Assembly (NCBI GenBank): GCA_963513935.1
Contig: OY740771.1
Span: 10,321,138-10,385,137, forward strand
DNA from: Aphrophora alni
Taxonomy: Eukaryota > Arthropoda > Insecta > Hemiptera > Aphrophoridae
Direction of reading: 5' to 3'
DNA: 64,000 nt
Shown: positions 49,043-61,444 of the stretch, piece after piece
How the letters are laid out: every line of letters begins with the position of its first letter
Position numbering within the stretch: position 1 is the first letter of the stretch
Position numbers and translations under genes: made by a program
Notes under the pieces: generated by a model
What the model saw: only the letters and a program-made list of their open reading frames with translations
The model's database searches: none
What the model was told of the DNA's origin: nothing

Positions 49043-51269
49043 TATAAATAGTTTAATACATCGGTTAGGTTCAGTAACTCTCACTTGAAAGAAAATTTGA
49101 TTGAAACTAGAAGTATAAAATTTTGGTAAAATATATTTAAAATCAAGATTTCGCCAATTATAACGTGTTTCATAATGTGCAATTAAAAATATATTGATGT
49201 TTTGTCACACAATTTCTTGTACATGTTTTCTTATACGAACATTTAATCATAATGTATTAGTACCATAAGGTTTTTTATAATGTTTTCCAATTGTTTAAGT
49301 TAAGGGTACTTTATATTTGGTAAAATGGTAATTTCGCAATCGACCAAACTTGAGGGAATTTGTTATGCTAAGATTTACTATAGGTGAAAAACAGTCGAGC
49401 TATATACGCACACAAACATGACAAATGCAATAGGTCCAAAAGCACTAAAGATTATTTTCTTATAGAATATATAAAATTTCATTATAATTAATGTGAATGC
49501 AGGATAAACTCCAATAGACTAATTTCAAGTCCTTTGAAAGCCGAGGTTGTTATTTGCTTCAGAATTCCCAGAACAAATCTGAAAAATAATTCTCATATAA
49601 ATTTTAAGAAAGACTGTTTGGAGTTGAGAACAATATGTGAAGTGGGAAAAAGGACGTTGAAGGAAAAGGATATTGGTAGAGAAAGAAAGATGAATCAAGA
49701 AAAATGTGGAAAGAAATAGAATTAGTAACAGAAATAAATGTAAACTTTCTACTAATATACACCACTCAGTTATTGGATTTTGTTTCAAATTATTTTTCTA
49801 AGATTTGTAATTTATACATAGCCTAGAATAAATATGTGATCCAGAAAAAAGAAAGATTTTCAGTTTTCAATGGCGAGTGGTAATCTGCTGGAAAAAATTA
49901 CTATAAATCAAATGGAAGTTTTAGCACTACTAGACATAATGAACCATTAGGGTTGCCGCTCAAACAATAATTCATTTTTAAAGAAGAAGCTTACTGTTAC
50001 TTAGAGTTTGTGTAAATGTCATTACTTTTTCTTTCATACATAAAGTTTTATATGATTTTTATACATTTGTTCATTGTGGGGGATGTTTTTAGCCACCTAA
50101 TAGTGCAGACTCAAAGCATTAAATATACACAGGCTTCTAAACATATACAAGGATCGTAGAGAAAAAATACCCATTTGCGCATACTTAATATGCAGGCATT
50201 CCACTAATGTCTATTCCTATTCAGCCGGGTCTCTGTCACGTAACTGCTTAATCTATGGAGGTTCTCATTGCATTCTTTACACTTCTACTGTTTCTCTACA
50301 TATATAAAATAGAGAATCCCATCGCAAGAGAAGTAAGTTTTGTAAGCATGGGACATCTCCAACCAATCTGTGGTTGGTAATAATTGTAATAACTATTAAG
50401 TATTATAAATGGTTAAATTAGGAAAAAAACAGATTTTTTTTAAAAAATGCTAAAAAGAGAAAGGTGTTTTTATAATGACGAATAAAACGTGAAATTGTAT
50501 TAATATATTGTAAGCGGGAAAGATGGCTTTCGTGTGAAACAAAGAGTTAACATCACATGATATGCCATGATCCCGATCCTATAATGTGATTGGTTCGGGA
50601 TGTAAAAATTCAAACAACATGAACGAGCGAGAGTTGAATACAACCGAAATGGAAAAAGCAACTCTACCTAAAAAGAAACGGAATTTGTTGTCACTCTTCC
50701 AGAAGACGGCGATAGCGTTGGATGTGTGAGACTGTTGTCCTCGAAGCGAGGCTTTGTTTTAAAAGTTAAAAGAAGAAATGATTGTGATATGATTGAAGAG
50801 AGTAAAGATGTTCATATATAAAGAAAGCAATTTATTTAATTAAAGATATGGATGAAATGAAATTGTAACTAAGTTATGTACTGTAAGTATTAAAGTAACC
50901 AGACATGACAATGAACGAGTGATAGTTTTAAGGTGTATAGATGTTAGGATTAAAACTCTTGTTTCAAATGTAAATTGTCTAAAATTGTTATTTTAAATTC
51001 CTCGAATGTTTAATAAAATTTTAAGTACTTGAAAAGATTTAAGGAGTTTTTTTAAAAATAACTAAAGAGTACCTTTTCAGCTACAAACATAAGACATTTT
51101 GAGACTGGGAAGTAAGGCAAGAATCTAGTTAATAAAATTAACAATAACTTTTATTTGTAACACGTACGCTTACAAAATGACACCCAACGTATGTAAGGTA
51201 CATTCGGTACGCTTACAGCTGTAATTCAATTTCTTAATGCAAGATATATCCAGCGTCAAATTAAGAAAG
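49043..51269. other. Intergenic, no recognised gene
   Basis: A more GC-rich patch at 50510-50760 contains a 36-codon frame (50619-50729; MNERELNTTEMEKATL..., basic middle KKKRN) that I do not recognise. The rest is featureless. Confidence 0.4.
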
Positions 51270-51700
51270 TTTATAAAGATGTGATAGATAAATCATCAGA
51301 GTGGTGATGGTGTAGAAATTTGAATCCACGGAGGAAGAATGGACTGGATGCCCATCCAAAAATATATAAAAGTAGGTAATCTCTACTCGAAAAGTTTTGG
51401 ATACTACCTTTTGGGACAGAAAACTACCAATTCTTGTTGATATTATGCACCGTGGAACTATTATAAAATGCCGATGCATTTGCAAAACATTAACAAAATT
51501 GCACCGAGTCATTCAAGATTACAGTAGAGACAGTATGTTGTATAACGGCATTTTGCTCTTCCATGACAATGTACGGCCTCTTGCCACTGTGAAAACAAAA
51601 TAGTTGCTCGAAAAATTTCGAGCATTCAGCCTACAGCTCCGACTTGGTTCTAGTGACTAAACCTGTTTATCAAACTGAAAGACTTTTGGGGGGAAATGGT
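51270..51700 (+). pseudogene. mariner transposase fragment (DD34D)
   Basis: The readable part is TTFWDRKLPILVDIMHRGTI, KTLTKLHRVIQ and GILLFHDNVRPLATVKTK, then after a stop LLEKFRAF. This is the middle of an irritans/mauritiana-type mariner transposase, including the second catalytic aspartate (HDN). Stops interrupt both sides and I saw no terminal repeats. Confidence 0.8.
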
Positions 51701-52599
51701 ACTTGAGAGTGATGAAAACTTACTTATTTCAATAAACTAACTTTGGTAATATGACATGGGAATATAAAAACTTCTTGGGCGGTATGATAAATGCTTAGAT
51801 GTATATGGTGACTATGTAGTTTAATATTAGTATATGTTAAATAAAATGTTTTCTTCAAAAATCCGTAAAATGTGTACTTCTTTCCGGGTGGGCTTCTTAT
51901 ATAACTAACAAAGTTAGTTATAATTGGAGTCTTTTTAAACATAAGAATAAAAATATAGTGAAAACATAAAATGTGGTGCAGATATGAACAATTAACAAAT
52001 AAGCACAAAGTGGATGTAATTAAATGTTTTTTAAAAAGATAAAAGATGGTGGTTTTATCTTGGGCATAAGAAATTAATTGCTCACGTTTGAAACAATTTT
52101 AAAAGATAAAGTGTGTATCTTCAAGTATGTATAGAAATTGTACTTCAATATATTTTTAAAAAATAAATAAATTACACACATTAAAGCTTAAATACCCATA
52201 GATTTCTTTTACACTTATAAGTATATTTAGATATCTGTACCATATTTCCCTGTACATGAATGGCCGATAGATATAGCAGATACATGAACATGGGCATTCT
52301 CTGTTGTTATTCCAACTTAAAATTATTTGTCATACAAGCTATCGCTAAGGAACATTATATTTATTAATTGACTACTTACTGCGAGAGATATTCAAATAGA
52401 AACAGGAATTTTCATGCTCTGTTCTTGTAAAGAGTTCAAGGTAATCTTAACTCATTGGGCTAAGTTCATGCATGTTTGAACTTGTCATTAGTTGTGCTTG
52501 TTCTTTTTCCCATTGTTTCTGTCAGTTGTAATCAACACAAGGGAGCAGGAAGTACACAGTATATGTTACGCAGTGTATTATCATTAGGTTTTTGAGAAA
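51701..52599. other. Intergenic, no recognised feature
   Basis: AT-rich; nothing supported. Confidence 0.45.
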
Positions 52600-53470
52600 C
52601 AAAGGTATCATTCCATCTCAGATATATTTTGAGACTTAAAAATCAGTTCGGAGATGAATCTCTCTCAGTACAGAATGTATGACTGGATCCAAGTCATTTA
52701 AAAGTCTGGTGAATGGTGAAAAGAAACCTCATATTTGTTGGCCGAGAACTGATTGATGTTGATGCAGTAATTCAAGATAATCAGAGAATCATCGCCAAAG
52801 AAATCGCTGAGAAACTTGAAATAAGTGTAGATATTGTAGAAATATTAATTAAAGATTGTCTTTAAATTTTGCCAGATGGATTCTCCGTCTTATGAAGCCT
52901 GAATACAAAAAGATTGGTTGCAGTTGTACAATTTCCGCAGCGCCATGAAAAGGATGGAAACAAGTTTGTAGACTACATAGTAGTAACTAGTATGGGTGCA
53001 CTAGTTCACTCCAGAGTCAAAATGAGCAAGCATCCATTGGCGACATCCAAGCTCACCTCCGCCACAGAAGGCCAAAAACACATAACACTTGAGAAAATCA
53101 TGCCCACTTTTTGGAATTAAAAGTCAATTCAGAACTATCACTGAGCACTATTCTATAACTTTAAAAGAATTCACTTTGTTTTTTTCAGAACAATGCTCGT
53201 CTTCACTTTATTGTTCTGACAATGGAAACATTGTGGAAACTCAAGTGGTAGGAACCAAAGGTAACCACATCATATAGTCCAGATTTAACCTCATTGGACT
53301 TTCACCTCTTCCACCCGCAAACAATTTTTAAGAAATAAGAAATTCAACTCTAATGAACAATTTACTAATGCTGTGCAAGAATGGGTCAACATGCAGTCAT
53401 AAGACTTCTAATTTTTTGGAATTAAGAAACTTCCCGAATGCTGGAACAAGTGTATACAGTGCAGAAAGCT
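52600..53470 (+). pseudogene. Second degenerate mariner transposase
   Basis: Pieces in order: NQRIIAKEIAEKLEISVDIVE-like helix-turn-helix (about 52770-52850), VKMSKHPLATSKLTSATEGQK (about 53015-53075, matching the WRHPGSP region), then IMPTFWN, and near the end LRNFPNAGTSVYSAES (about 53420-53470), which matches the mariner C-terminus. Heavily mutated, several frames. It differs from the copy at 51270-51700, so the two are separate insertions. Confidence 0.65.
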
Positions 53471-53608
53471 AAATAAAAAAATGTTCCCAAATCAATAAAT
53501 AATTGTAATAAATACAAATATAATTGTATCCAATAAATTTCAAGACATAAATTCCTGTTTGTATTAGAACACCTTTCGTGTATATAATATACTGAAAAAT
53601 TGCAACTA

Positions 53609-54542
53609 CAGTAAACCTTCGATACTTTGACTCTTGATACTTCAACACGGGAACCTGTCCAGACACGTCACAAAGCGTGTTATTTGAGCATTTTGCCACT
53701 TCCAGTGTGAAATTTAAAAAAAGGTTTGATAACGTACTCAAATGAAAAAAAATGAATACACATACAGTATCGTTTTCCACACATAATGACAATCTCGCTC
53801 GCAAAGTTTAATACAGACTAAAAATATTAGCAAACAAACAACGCATTAGGATAAACAAACACGTGGAGTTGATTGACAAATGTCAAAACGTACATGTTTC
53901 TTATTGGCTGTACAGTATTTTTACATGAGGGGTGGGATGGGGCTTTATTTGTGTAATTGAAACGTTCTCAGTAAGGAAACACAACCATATTTCTAAGAAT
54001 TGAAGACAACCGTTTTCTATGAACAAAACTACTTTGTACAAAACCCAATGAAATGACCTTCACAACTGCAGCATTTTTTCCATGTGATATTTTAAACTTT
54101 ATAGCATCTTAAAACTGTACTACTACATAGTTTTATTTGAGATAGCTATAAAAAATCAATGAATTTATATGCATGGAAGTTAAAATGTGATTTTTCAGTA
54201 ATTTCGTAATACTCGGATTTACATCCGTTAATATGGAAACTCGTTTAACATTCCATTGTGCGCTGTTTCTATTTTTACAAACTGAACTTCCGAACTTTTT
54301 TTGACTACCTCGGTTAACCCGGAAATCAGATAGTCGGGGCTCAGATAAGCGTGGCTCTACTGTACTTTTACTTTTGTTTAATGTTACAATATTCATTAAA
54401 TTTGTCCAACTTTTTTATAAAAGTCATGCTTTTAATGCTCCCTATGTTATTAGTGTATGTCCAATACACTCCCTATAGTTCGACGTGTTGATACTTCGAC
54501 ACCCCCAAGTCCACAAAGTGTCAAACTATCTAAGTTTTACTG
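53609..54542. mobile_element. Tigger/pogo-type MITE just beyond the TMEM164 homologue stop codon
   Basis: 934 bp. Ends CAGTAAACCTTCGATACTTT and inverted CAGTAAAACTTAGATAGTTT, with TA at each side. A second pogo-like terminus (CAGTAGAGCCACGCTTATC, inverted, ending near 54363) lies inside and may be a nested element. The right edge is 107 bp from the stop codon at 54650, so the MITE probably supplies 3' UTR or cleavage-site sequence of that gene. Confidence 0.75.
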
Positions 54543-54649
54543 TATATTAACTTTTAAATCCTTAATGAAATTGTACAGTGAATCAAGATTGTCATACCTA
54601 GGAAATGTTATCTGATGTAATGCTTTGTACCCAACTGTCTTGCTGCAAC

Positions 54650-54826
54650 TCAGTGAGGATGAAGTTTTGAATCGTTTTGAAACCGTTGGACGAAATAACA
54701 GACAGTTTTGCATAGAAGAGGGCACAAAATAGCTTGATGACATATAGCATACATGCGGTAATAAGGTCCCTTGAATGGATCACGAACTGCAGGGCACAAC
54801 ATGTGATTCAGATTCACTTGCGCTGG
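54650..54826 (-). CDS. TMEM164: TMEM164 homologue, last coding exon
   Basis: 177 nt on the minus strand after acceptor TTTTCAG. It encodes PAQVNLNHMLCPAVRDPF, KGPYYRMYAICHQAIL and CPLLCKTVCYFVQRF, then NDSKLHPH and stop TGA (54652-54650). It aligns with the human TMEM164 C-terminal region (VNLNNMLCPA, DPFYGPWYRI). It has a last hydrophobic segment followed by a short polar cytoplasm-type tail. It enters in phase 0 from exon 55807-55907. Confidence 0.93.
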   Translation of the reverse strand, partial: PAQVNLNHMLCPAVRDPFKGPYYRMYAICHQAILCPLLCKTVCYFVQRFQNDSKLHPH

Positions 54827-55806
54827 CTGAAAAGAAAAAAAATAATAATGTATGATTTTGTTTTAATAACTAGATAACACTAAACAGAAAATAATTTATT
54901 TTCAACATAAACTATATCAAACATTAAAAAAGTTAAATTTTACCCGTATTAGTTTCAAAATGGCTGCAAAATATTCTGGAATATGAGCAATTTTTTTGTT
55001 GAGCAAGTAAAATGAAAGGGTGTTATGTTTTCTTTACAAGTAAAAAAAAAAAAAAGAAAAGAAAACTAAGAAATTAAGGTTACAATGCTGTAAATATCAA
55101 GTCTAGGTATAACACTGTGAAAAGTTAGGTCAGGTTTTATATTGAAGTTGTTAGTTTGAATATGTATAGTTAGTTACTTTAGTATAAACTTTATCTAACC
55201 AAACTTTTAACAAGTTGTAATGCCTGTCACATTAAATATATTTTAATAGTTCAATATTTAGAGCAACTGAATTTTTCCATTCACCTTCAAGTGTCCTAAT
55301 AGTCGTGAGATGTTCCTCTTTGTTCTTACATCCGATAGATTTCTGCCTTCCTTCAGATGTTTATCATTTTTGACTTCCTACATAATGTGCAATCTTTTGA
55401 GGGAGCAAGTTTTAATTTATACAGATTTCCTAATGTAATCAAGTAGACTGCATAGTACAGTAGTATTATAAAACCTATACATGAAATATACAATACTTCA
55501 ACATACAATCTGACCTAACCTAACCTGTTCACAGTGATACAGTGATACAGTGATACAGCATTGAAGCATTTATAAAATGACTATTTCATCATTTTTTTTG
55601 CTCATTCGATGATGAAGTCTAACATATAGGTCATGATATGAATTTCATCTTGTGGTAGTTTTTAATATTCCAGACTGTCTTTTGAAACAATCACTAGTGT
55701 ATGGAAAATTTACTTTCTAGATATTTAACAAACCACAAAATCCGTTTTGGTCAGTTTTTTCGCTGATTGAGCCCCTAAAATATAAACAACACTATGTAAA
55801 ACTTAC
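54827..55806 (-). other. TMEM164 homologue, last intron
   Basis: 980 bp of AT-rich sequence with a short direct repeat GATACAGT three times near 55531-55557. No other feature. Confidence 0.6.
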
Positions 55807-55907
55807 AATAGCAAGCGTCTGAAGTAATATAAAATGATAAATCAGCAATACACCGTAAGATACAGCACACCAACTCATGTCCCGTAGAGCTTCCACTTTA
55901 AAAACAC
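55807..55907 (-). CDS. TMEM164: TMEM164 homologue, coding exon (third membrane-rich part)
   Basis: 101 nt between acceptor TTTGCAG and donor GTAAGT. It completes a split glycine codon and encodes VFKVEALRDMSWCAVSYG then VLLIYHFILLQTLAI. It corresponds to the human segment [20 protein letters not shown], a transmembrane helix with a conserved YHF. It leaves in phase 0. Confidence 0.92.
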
Positions 55908-56364
55908 CTGCAAACAAACAGTAAAATATTTAGTTAGTTCCATAACATTTAATCTATTTGAAGAACTTAATTTTAAGATACATAAATACAACATTGGATT
56001 TGCTTTAATTAGTCAAATATACTGTTCAAAAAGTCCCTCTAAAATAATCTATCAAACTCTTTGTTGTTGATTATACCGCATAGATGTTACCGCACATACC
56101 ACTCTCTCTCACATTCCAGTCAATTTAATGAGTTGTAGTGTTCAATACACTGTGATAATATGTTAACAATGGTTGAGAACATATGATTAAATCTGGAGAT
56201 AATATATGGTATAAAATAGAGATTCAACAAAGAAATGTACAAAAACAAAATAAATGTAATAAGAGTTCAATTATGAATTGAATGTGAAAAAGAATATTCT
56301 GAAACTTCATTTGAAAGTGTTTATTACTAAATAATAAATTTATTATTTTTAAATATATATATAT

Positions 56365-56880
56365 AGATTATTGGTTAGATTTTGTATGGACAGGAGACAG
56401 TCTTACCTTGGAAAATGGTCCTTGGTATTACCTAATAGTACACAAGTAAGAAAACACATACAAAAAAAAAACACCAAAGTTTTGAAATATTTCGTAAACA
56501 CTTCACTTTCTCAATCAGTAGAGTTAAGAAGAAGACTGAAGGCAGAGTGTTGAACCACAGAATTTTTTTATTTTATTTTTTTATTATTATTATTATTTTT
56601 TTTTTTGTACAGCCTGTTGGGAAAGGGAAAAGGATAAAGGGTGATTCATCTAAGGTTAAGATTAGGGGGTTCTCTTGATTTTGTAACCCATTGATGAGAC
56701 AGTTCCCATCTTCTTAGTTCTGAGGGGTTACATTCTGAAGGGAGTGATTTTATGATTTTTGTTGTGAAGCATTCATCATAAGTGACAACGTTGTGGATTG
56801 CTACATGTTGTGCAGTTGGTTTCTCCATATCCATGATTTTCACGTCATGTCTGTGGCCATTCATCCTGGATTTTTATATA
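56365..56880. repeat. Dispersed repeat, copy A (partner at 61655-62165)
   Basis: Two blocks recur at 61655-62165 in the same order and orientation. One is a TTTTGTATGGACAGGAGACAG-like start, also related to 29418-29597. The other, about 240 bp long, contains GGGTTCTCTTGATTTTGTAA, CCCATTGATGAGACAG and TTCTGAGGGGTTACATTCT. Short open frames exist but no domain is recognised. Could be a degraded LINE segment. Confidence 0.6.
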
Positions 56881-57849
56881 TTACTCACTGCATAGCAACT
56901 TTTTGAATTCACTGTATAAAAAATATAACAAAACTCATCTTTTAAAATATTATTTACAGAATAAATGAACTAATAAAAAGTTACTGAAATCTCAACATGA
57001 CAGAAAAAAAGTTTTCCATTAAATCAATTGCGTTAGAAAAATAACATCTGTTCATGGACGTATAGTTCACATAAGATAGGAAAACAAATGGTGATGAGAA
57101 AGAAAGGGATGTTCTCTCTTAATATTGTACTAACAATCCAAGTACTCATTGCTGGTTTTATTGTATAGTCTTATGATCAATAAAATAGACTTACTTTAAA
57201 TTAAAATAAATTTGTATCAGGTGTTATTTACCAATGAGCTTGAATTAAGAAATAAGTACTATGATTGTATGAAATATAGAACATGAACTAATTCACGAGT
57301 GCACTTAGTTTAGCAAATATCCAACGGATACTAGATATATATATATATAGTCCAATGAATAGAGAGCATCAGATAAAACAAAACTAGTCTGTAAAGTTAT
57401 GAAAATCCTTTCTAAATAGCATCAGTAGTACCGGAAAAATAACACTGTCCAGATTTGATGTTCATTCTTTTAAAAGATTTATTGCAAAAATTTTAATACA
57501 AATTATTATTGCAATTTCTCCTTAATTGTAAGAAAAACTATAAGAACTAGATTGTGCAGTATGAAACTTGTTATAAAACCATGTATTATAAATATCTATT
57601 TTATATTGTTTATTGTTATTATATTAACACACAATGCACATACAACATTTTTTAATTTCTATTTTTGAAATTTCAGTGTTGCCATTGTAACAATTTTCAT
57701 GTAATCATAACAATAATATAAGAAATATAAGGCCGATTGATGGTTCACTAGATTTCACTGTAAAATAATTACTAATTTTTTTTCAATCTTTTTCTTTAAC
57801 TAATCTTAAAACATATTTATGTACGATCTCGGAAAGATAATTGGTATAG

Positions 57850-58450
57850 TACTTATAATTTTATTTGTGGAGAACGGAGTCGAAGGGACCCGTATAGGCC
57901 ACTCTATATTGCGACCCTTATGGATTTATTGGAAGGTGATATGAATATCATGCCTTCGTATGAATCTCGTGAAGATCATGGGATTGGCATATCTAAAATA
58001 CTAAGGGACCACAGATGCCCTACCAAATTCATTGAAGTTCTGCTTAATTAACACTTCACACTTGTACAGGAAGTGTTCTGCCAACACTTTTGCAATCAGA
58101 TCAAAACCGACAGGTATCCTGTTCTACCAAACCCATTTTTCTTGAAGTGCTTTCTTACTAAGCAGTGACCTATTAAAAGGGCAGACAAATCGTCCTTTCT
58201 ACCCAATGACAAATATTTTACGATTTTAACTTGGAAAATCAGATAAACTTCTGTATACGAATCAGTCCAAAAATTTCTTCCTCTGTCCAGGGCTCAACCC
58301 CATTCCTTAGATGACTCTTGGGCTTTCCAGAGAAGAGTTCTGGACCATAGAAGGGTTTTATAGCACTAGCTTTAGTAAGACGATCTACAGCCTTGTTCCC
58401 TTCTATACAAGGTAGTCATGTTAGGGTGACACTGTTCACTCTAGCCATAC
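57850..58450 (-). pseudogene. LINE fragment, RNase H end (jockey-like)
   Basis: Minus-strand translation near 58440-58290 gives NSVTLT(stop)LPCIEGNKAVDRLTKAS and KPFYGPELFSGKPKSHLRN. This matches the RNase H C-terminal motif (VTLxWVPGHxGIEGNExAD) and the following GPEPF block of jockey-type LINEs. The tryptophan is a TGA stop and the PGHxG part is shortened. The rest down to 57850 is degenerate. Confidence 0.75.
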
Positions 58451-58784
58451 CATTCACCAAAACGAGGTTTTACTATATATTTAATCAATTATTTAGTTTA
58501 TGTAATACATTTCAATTAATTATTAAATACCTTCAACAGATAAACTTTCAAAACTATTAAACTAAAATACGAAATCAAGATAGGATCATATTATGTAGGA
58601 TATGACAATCTAGTAAGTGTAACTTCTGCAAGGTCATCCAAAATATTCTGATATTACTCAAGAAAATTTTTTAGTGATATATAATTGGTTACAAAACAGC
58701 AAGAGAGATTAGTAGGAATCAGGCTTCAGGATCTAAACTACCAAAACTTCAAAACTGCACAACATTAAACTTAATCTAACTTAC

Positions 58785-58863
58785 CTCCTTGTAGTAACAA
58801 ATATACTGGAATAACCAGCATCATTGTGTGCTGAATCCAGTATAACCATGTCTCAAATGGCAG
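58785..58863 (-). CDS. TMEM164: TMEM164 homologue, coding exon (LPFE...IQH segment)
   Basis: 79 nt between acceptor CCAAG and donor GTAAGT. It encodes LPFETWLYWIQHTMMLVIP then VYLLLQG, leaving in phase 1. It matches the human [27 protein letters not shown], a membrane helix with a conserved IQH. Confidence 0.93.
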
Positions 58864-61327
58864 CTTGGCAAAACAAATTTATCATCAAAGAAATATAAAT
58901 CTAAATATTTTGCTTGTTGAAACAACAAGATAGTTTATTTAATGCTATTTATAATAAAAAAAGACAACAAGAGTAATAGATTCGCTATAGATTTGCCTTC
59001 CATCTTGGATATTAAACATAAAATATTATCCAACTTGGCTGTGTCTGACTTGTCTTATAAAACATACTAATGTATAAAATAACTGAGCAGTTGTATTTTT
59101 TAGTAGAAATTATGAAACTCAAAAAAAGTACATGATGAACCAGAAAAACCTTTCCAATTTTATTTAACATTAACATTTTTTGTAAACACACAAATACTTA
59201 AAACTGCATAAAATCTATAGAAAAACTAACAGATCCCTAACCTTTAAAATGAAAATATTGAGAAATATTGGAAAAAGCAAAATAACTTGTTTAAAGTTAA
59301 ACATTGAAAATGTATTGATGTCAATATTGGGTACTTGTAAATTATATTATATGCAATTTCATGTGGGTTTTCGACTCCACAGTAACTAGATTTTTGTAAA
59401 TTCACATATTCAGATAAGTGAAATCACGCCTTAATCATAAACCATAAAATGGAATGAATGTCTGGCCTCAACTTTTGTTGAGTCTAGGACCATAACAGTA
59501 CCGAACTCTTTTATCATTATCTACCTACTTTTGTTGAACCATTCCAAGAACTTTGTACAACTGTAATTTTGGTTCTTAACAGCTCTTTGGTATGTCTCAT
59601 AAGATCTGCCAGTCTCTTGATTTAAACGGCACACTAATTTCTGTGAAGTAAGTGATAGATGATAAAATCATCAACAAGGTCTTAGTGTATGACGTTTTTC
59701 TTTTTCCAACTTTCACTGAGGAGGGATCCAGTTTTTCAAATTTCCGTGGCTATAATTGTTTCTGCTGATAAAATTGTTGACTTTCTTGGAATGTTCCAAA
59801 CACTAAACTTAATGCAAAAGATTCTTTGGGTAGGAACCAACAAATTCGTAATTCATTAGGATTTGACAATAAATAACATACTATTTAAAACTACAGTAGA
59901 ACCCCTCTAATCCGCCCTCGGGTGGTCCGTTACTCCGGTTAATCCGACCATGCTCGAGCTTGCGATATTGTGCCGACTTGTCGATGACTAACGGCCCGTC
60001 TGGCGCCATTCTTTCCAGTTTGTTATCGCTTTAGTGCTGTGTCATCCCGCTTCATTGCTGTGTCATCTCTCGTGTTGTTTCTATTTATTTGCTATAGTAC
60101 TTGCAAAGTTTATATATAGACTTTTAAAAGTTTATATATCACTTTAAAAAAATCTCTTTATATAATATGTAATAAATATTGACTTTTTTCGCATAATCTG
60201 ACCTTTTTTGCGTTCCGACCATGCCCCCAGTCCTGAAGGTGACGGATTAGAGAGGTTCTACTGTAATAGATTATATTCGGTTAAGTTAGGTCAGGTCAGA
60301 TTTATAAGTAATTATTTACTCATCACATTTTCACTTAGTGAGTACAGGTGAGGCTATCCCACCTTTTTTCTTGTATTTTTGGGTTGGATCCTTCTTTCTC
60401 TTGTCATCTCTAGTTCTAATCTTAAGAGTATACTGTTTGTTCACCAATTAACCACCAGTACAAAGGTAAGTAAACAAATAAATAACACATATTAATGATA
60501 GCTACCGCACCAACATCTGTCAGAATCGTTGTTTTGAATCATTCACAGTTTTTCTTTAGATTTGATACAGTTTTATATTTACTATAAGCTAATTAAATTT
60601 ATTCAACGTCAACAGACATGGGTAAAACAAATTTCATCACTATAAACAAGGAAATCAAAAATGTCATGTTTCATTTTAGAATTTTCCCCCATGTATTTCT
60701 TATGGTAGTAAAGTAGATAAAGAAGAGGCCGTACCCAGTTTTTTTTGTGAAAACATTTGAGGGATTCTTTATTTTTACGATATTCAAAACAGAAATTAAA
60801 AAACTGAGCTTTGTAGTGTACAGGTAGATCACACAAGAAAACATTAATGAAAATGGTACAATTGATTCAGCCATTTTGCCATAAACATTTCAGCCTCTAA
60901 TTTTGCATAAACATTTGGTCTTAAATCCACTACATACTATAAAAAGTGGAACATACGTGTTAGTATTTTACATACGCAAATGACATATTTACCACATCCA
61001 AGAATATTTTCTACTGGAAAACCAAAGTCAAAACTAGCAAGAAAACATGTATCAACAAATATTTGTAGTTTAACTAAAACCTTTCACTATTCCAACAATG
61101 TTAGTTTTGGAAATTATCAATAAAAACAATATATAGTGCAATTTCGTAAAATTATTTGCACTGATTTTGATAAAATATTAAAATTGTTTAAAACCAGTTT
61201 GCCAAATTATAAATAAATGATAATAGTAGTTTAGGAATTGCCGATATGAGAGAAATACACACTAGCTATAACTATTTACAATTTTGAAACACTATTTGAC
61301 TGAAAGTTCAACAAATGAAACACTTAC
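58864..61327 (-). other. TMEM164 homologue intron
   Basis: 2.5-kb intron. The only bounded feature is the MITE at 59894-60263. Confidence 0.55.
59894..60263. mobile_element. Tigger/pogo-type MITE
   Basis: 370 bp. Ends CAGTAGAACCCCTCTAATCC and inverted CAGTAGAACCTCTCTAATCC, each next to TA. Short and non-coding; the best preserved termini of this group in the window. Confidence 0.93.
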
Positions 61328-61444
61328 ATTCAATGCATCTAGCTCTGGAAATGTGAGAGCAAGTACAGCTCCGTTCATACAGTTCAGATGAAAACGGAAG
61401 ATGATTGCAACCCTTTTGCTTGGCTCTGCGCATAATAAATAGAT
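61328..61444 (-). CDS. TMEM164: TMEM164 homologue, coding exon (second)
   Basis: 117 nt, exactly 39 codons, between acceptor TTTGTAG and donor GTAAGT, phase 0 at both ends. It encodes IYLLCAEPSKRVAIIFRF then HLNCMNGAVLALTFPELDAL, matching the human [33 protein letters not shown]. It carries a membrane helix and a short loop. Confidence 0.94.

Larger units (their letters stand above)
55908..58784 (-). other. TMEM164 homologue intron with repeats
   Basis: 2.9-kb intron. It contains a dispersed repeat (56365-56880) and a LINE RNase H fragment (57850-58450), listed separately. Confidence 0.6.

Noticed and set aside
49525..49788. Overlapping open frames on both strands
   Set aside because: AT-rich chance frames opposite each other, with no domain or conserved pattern.
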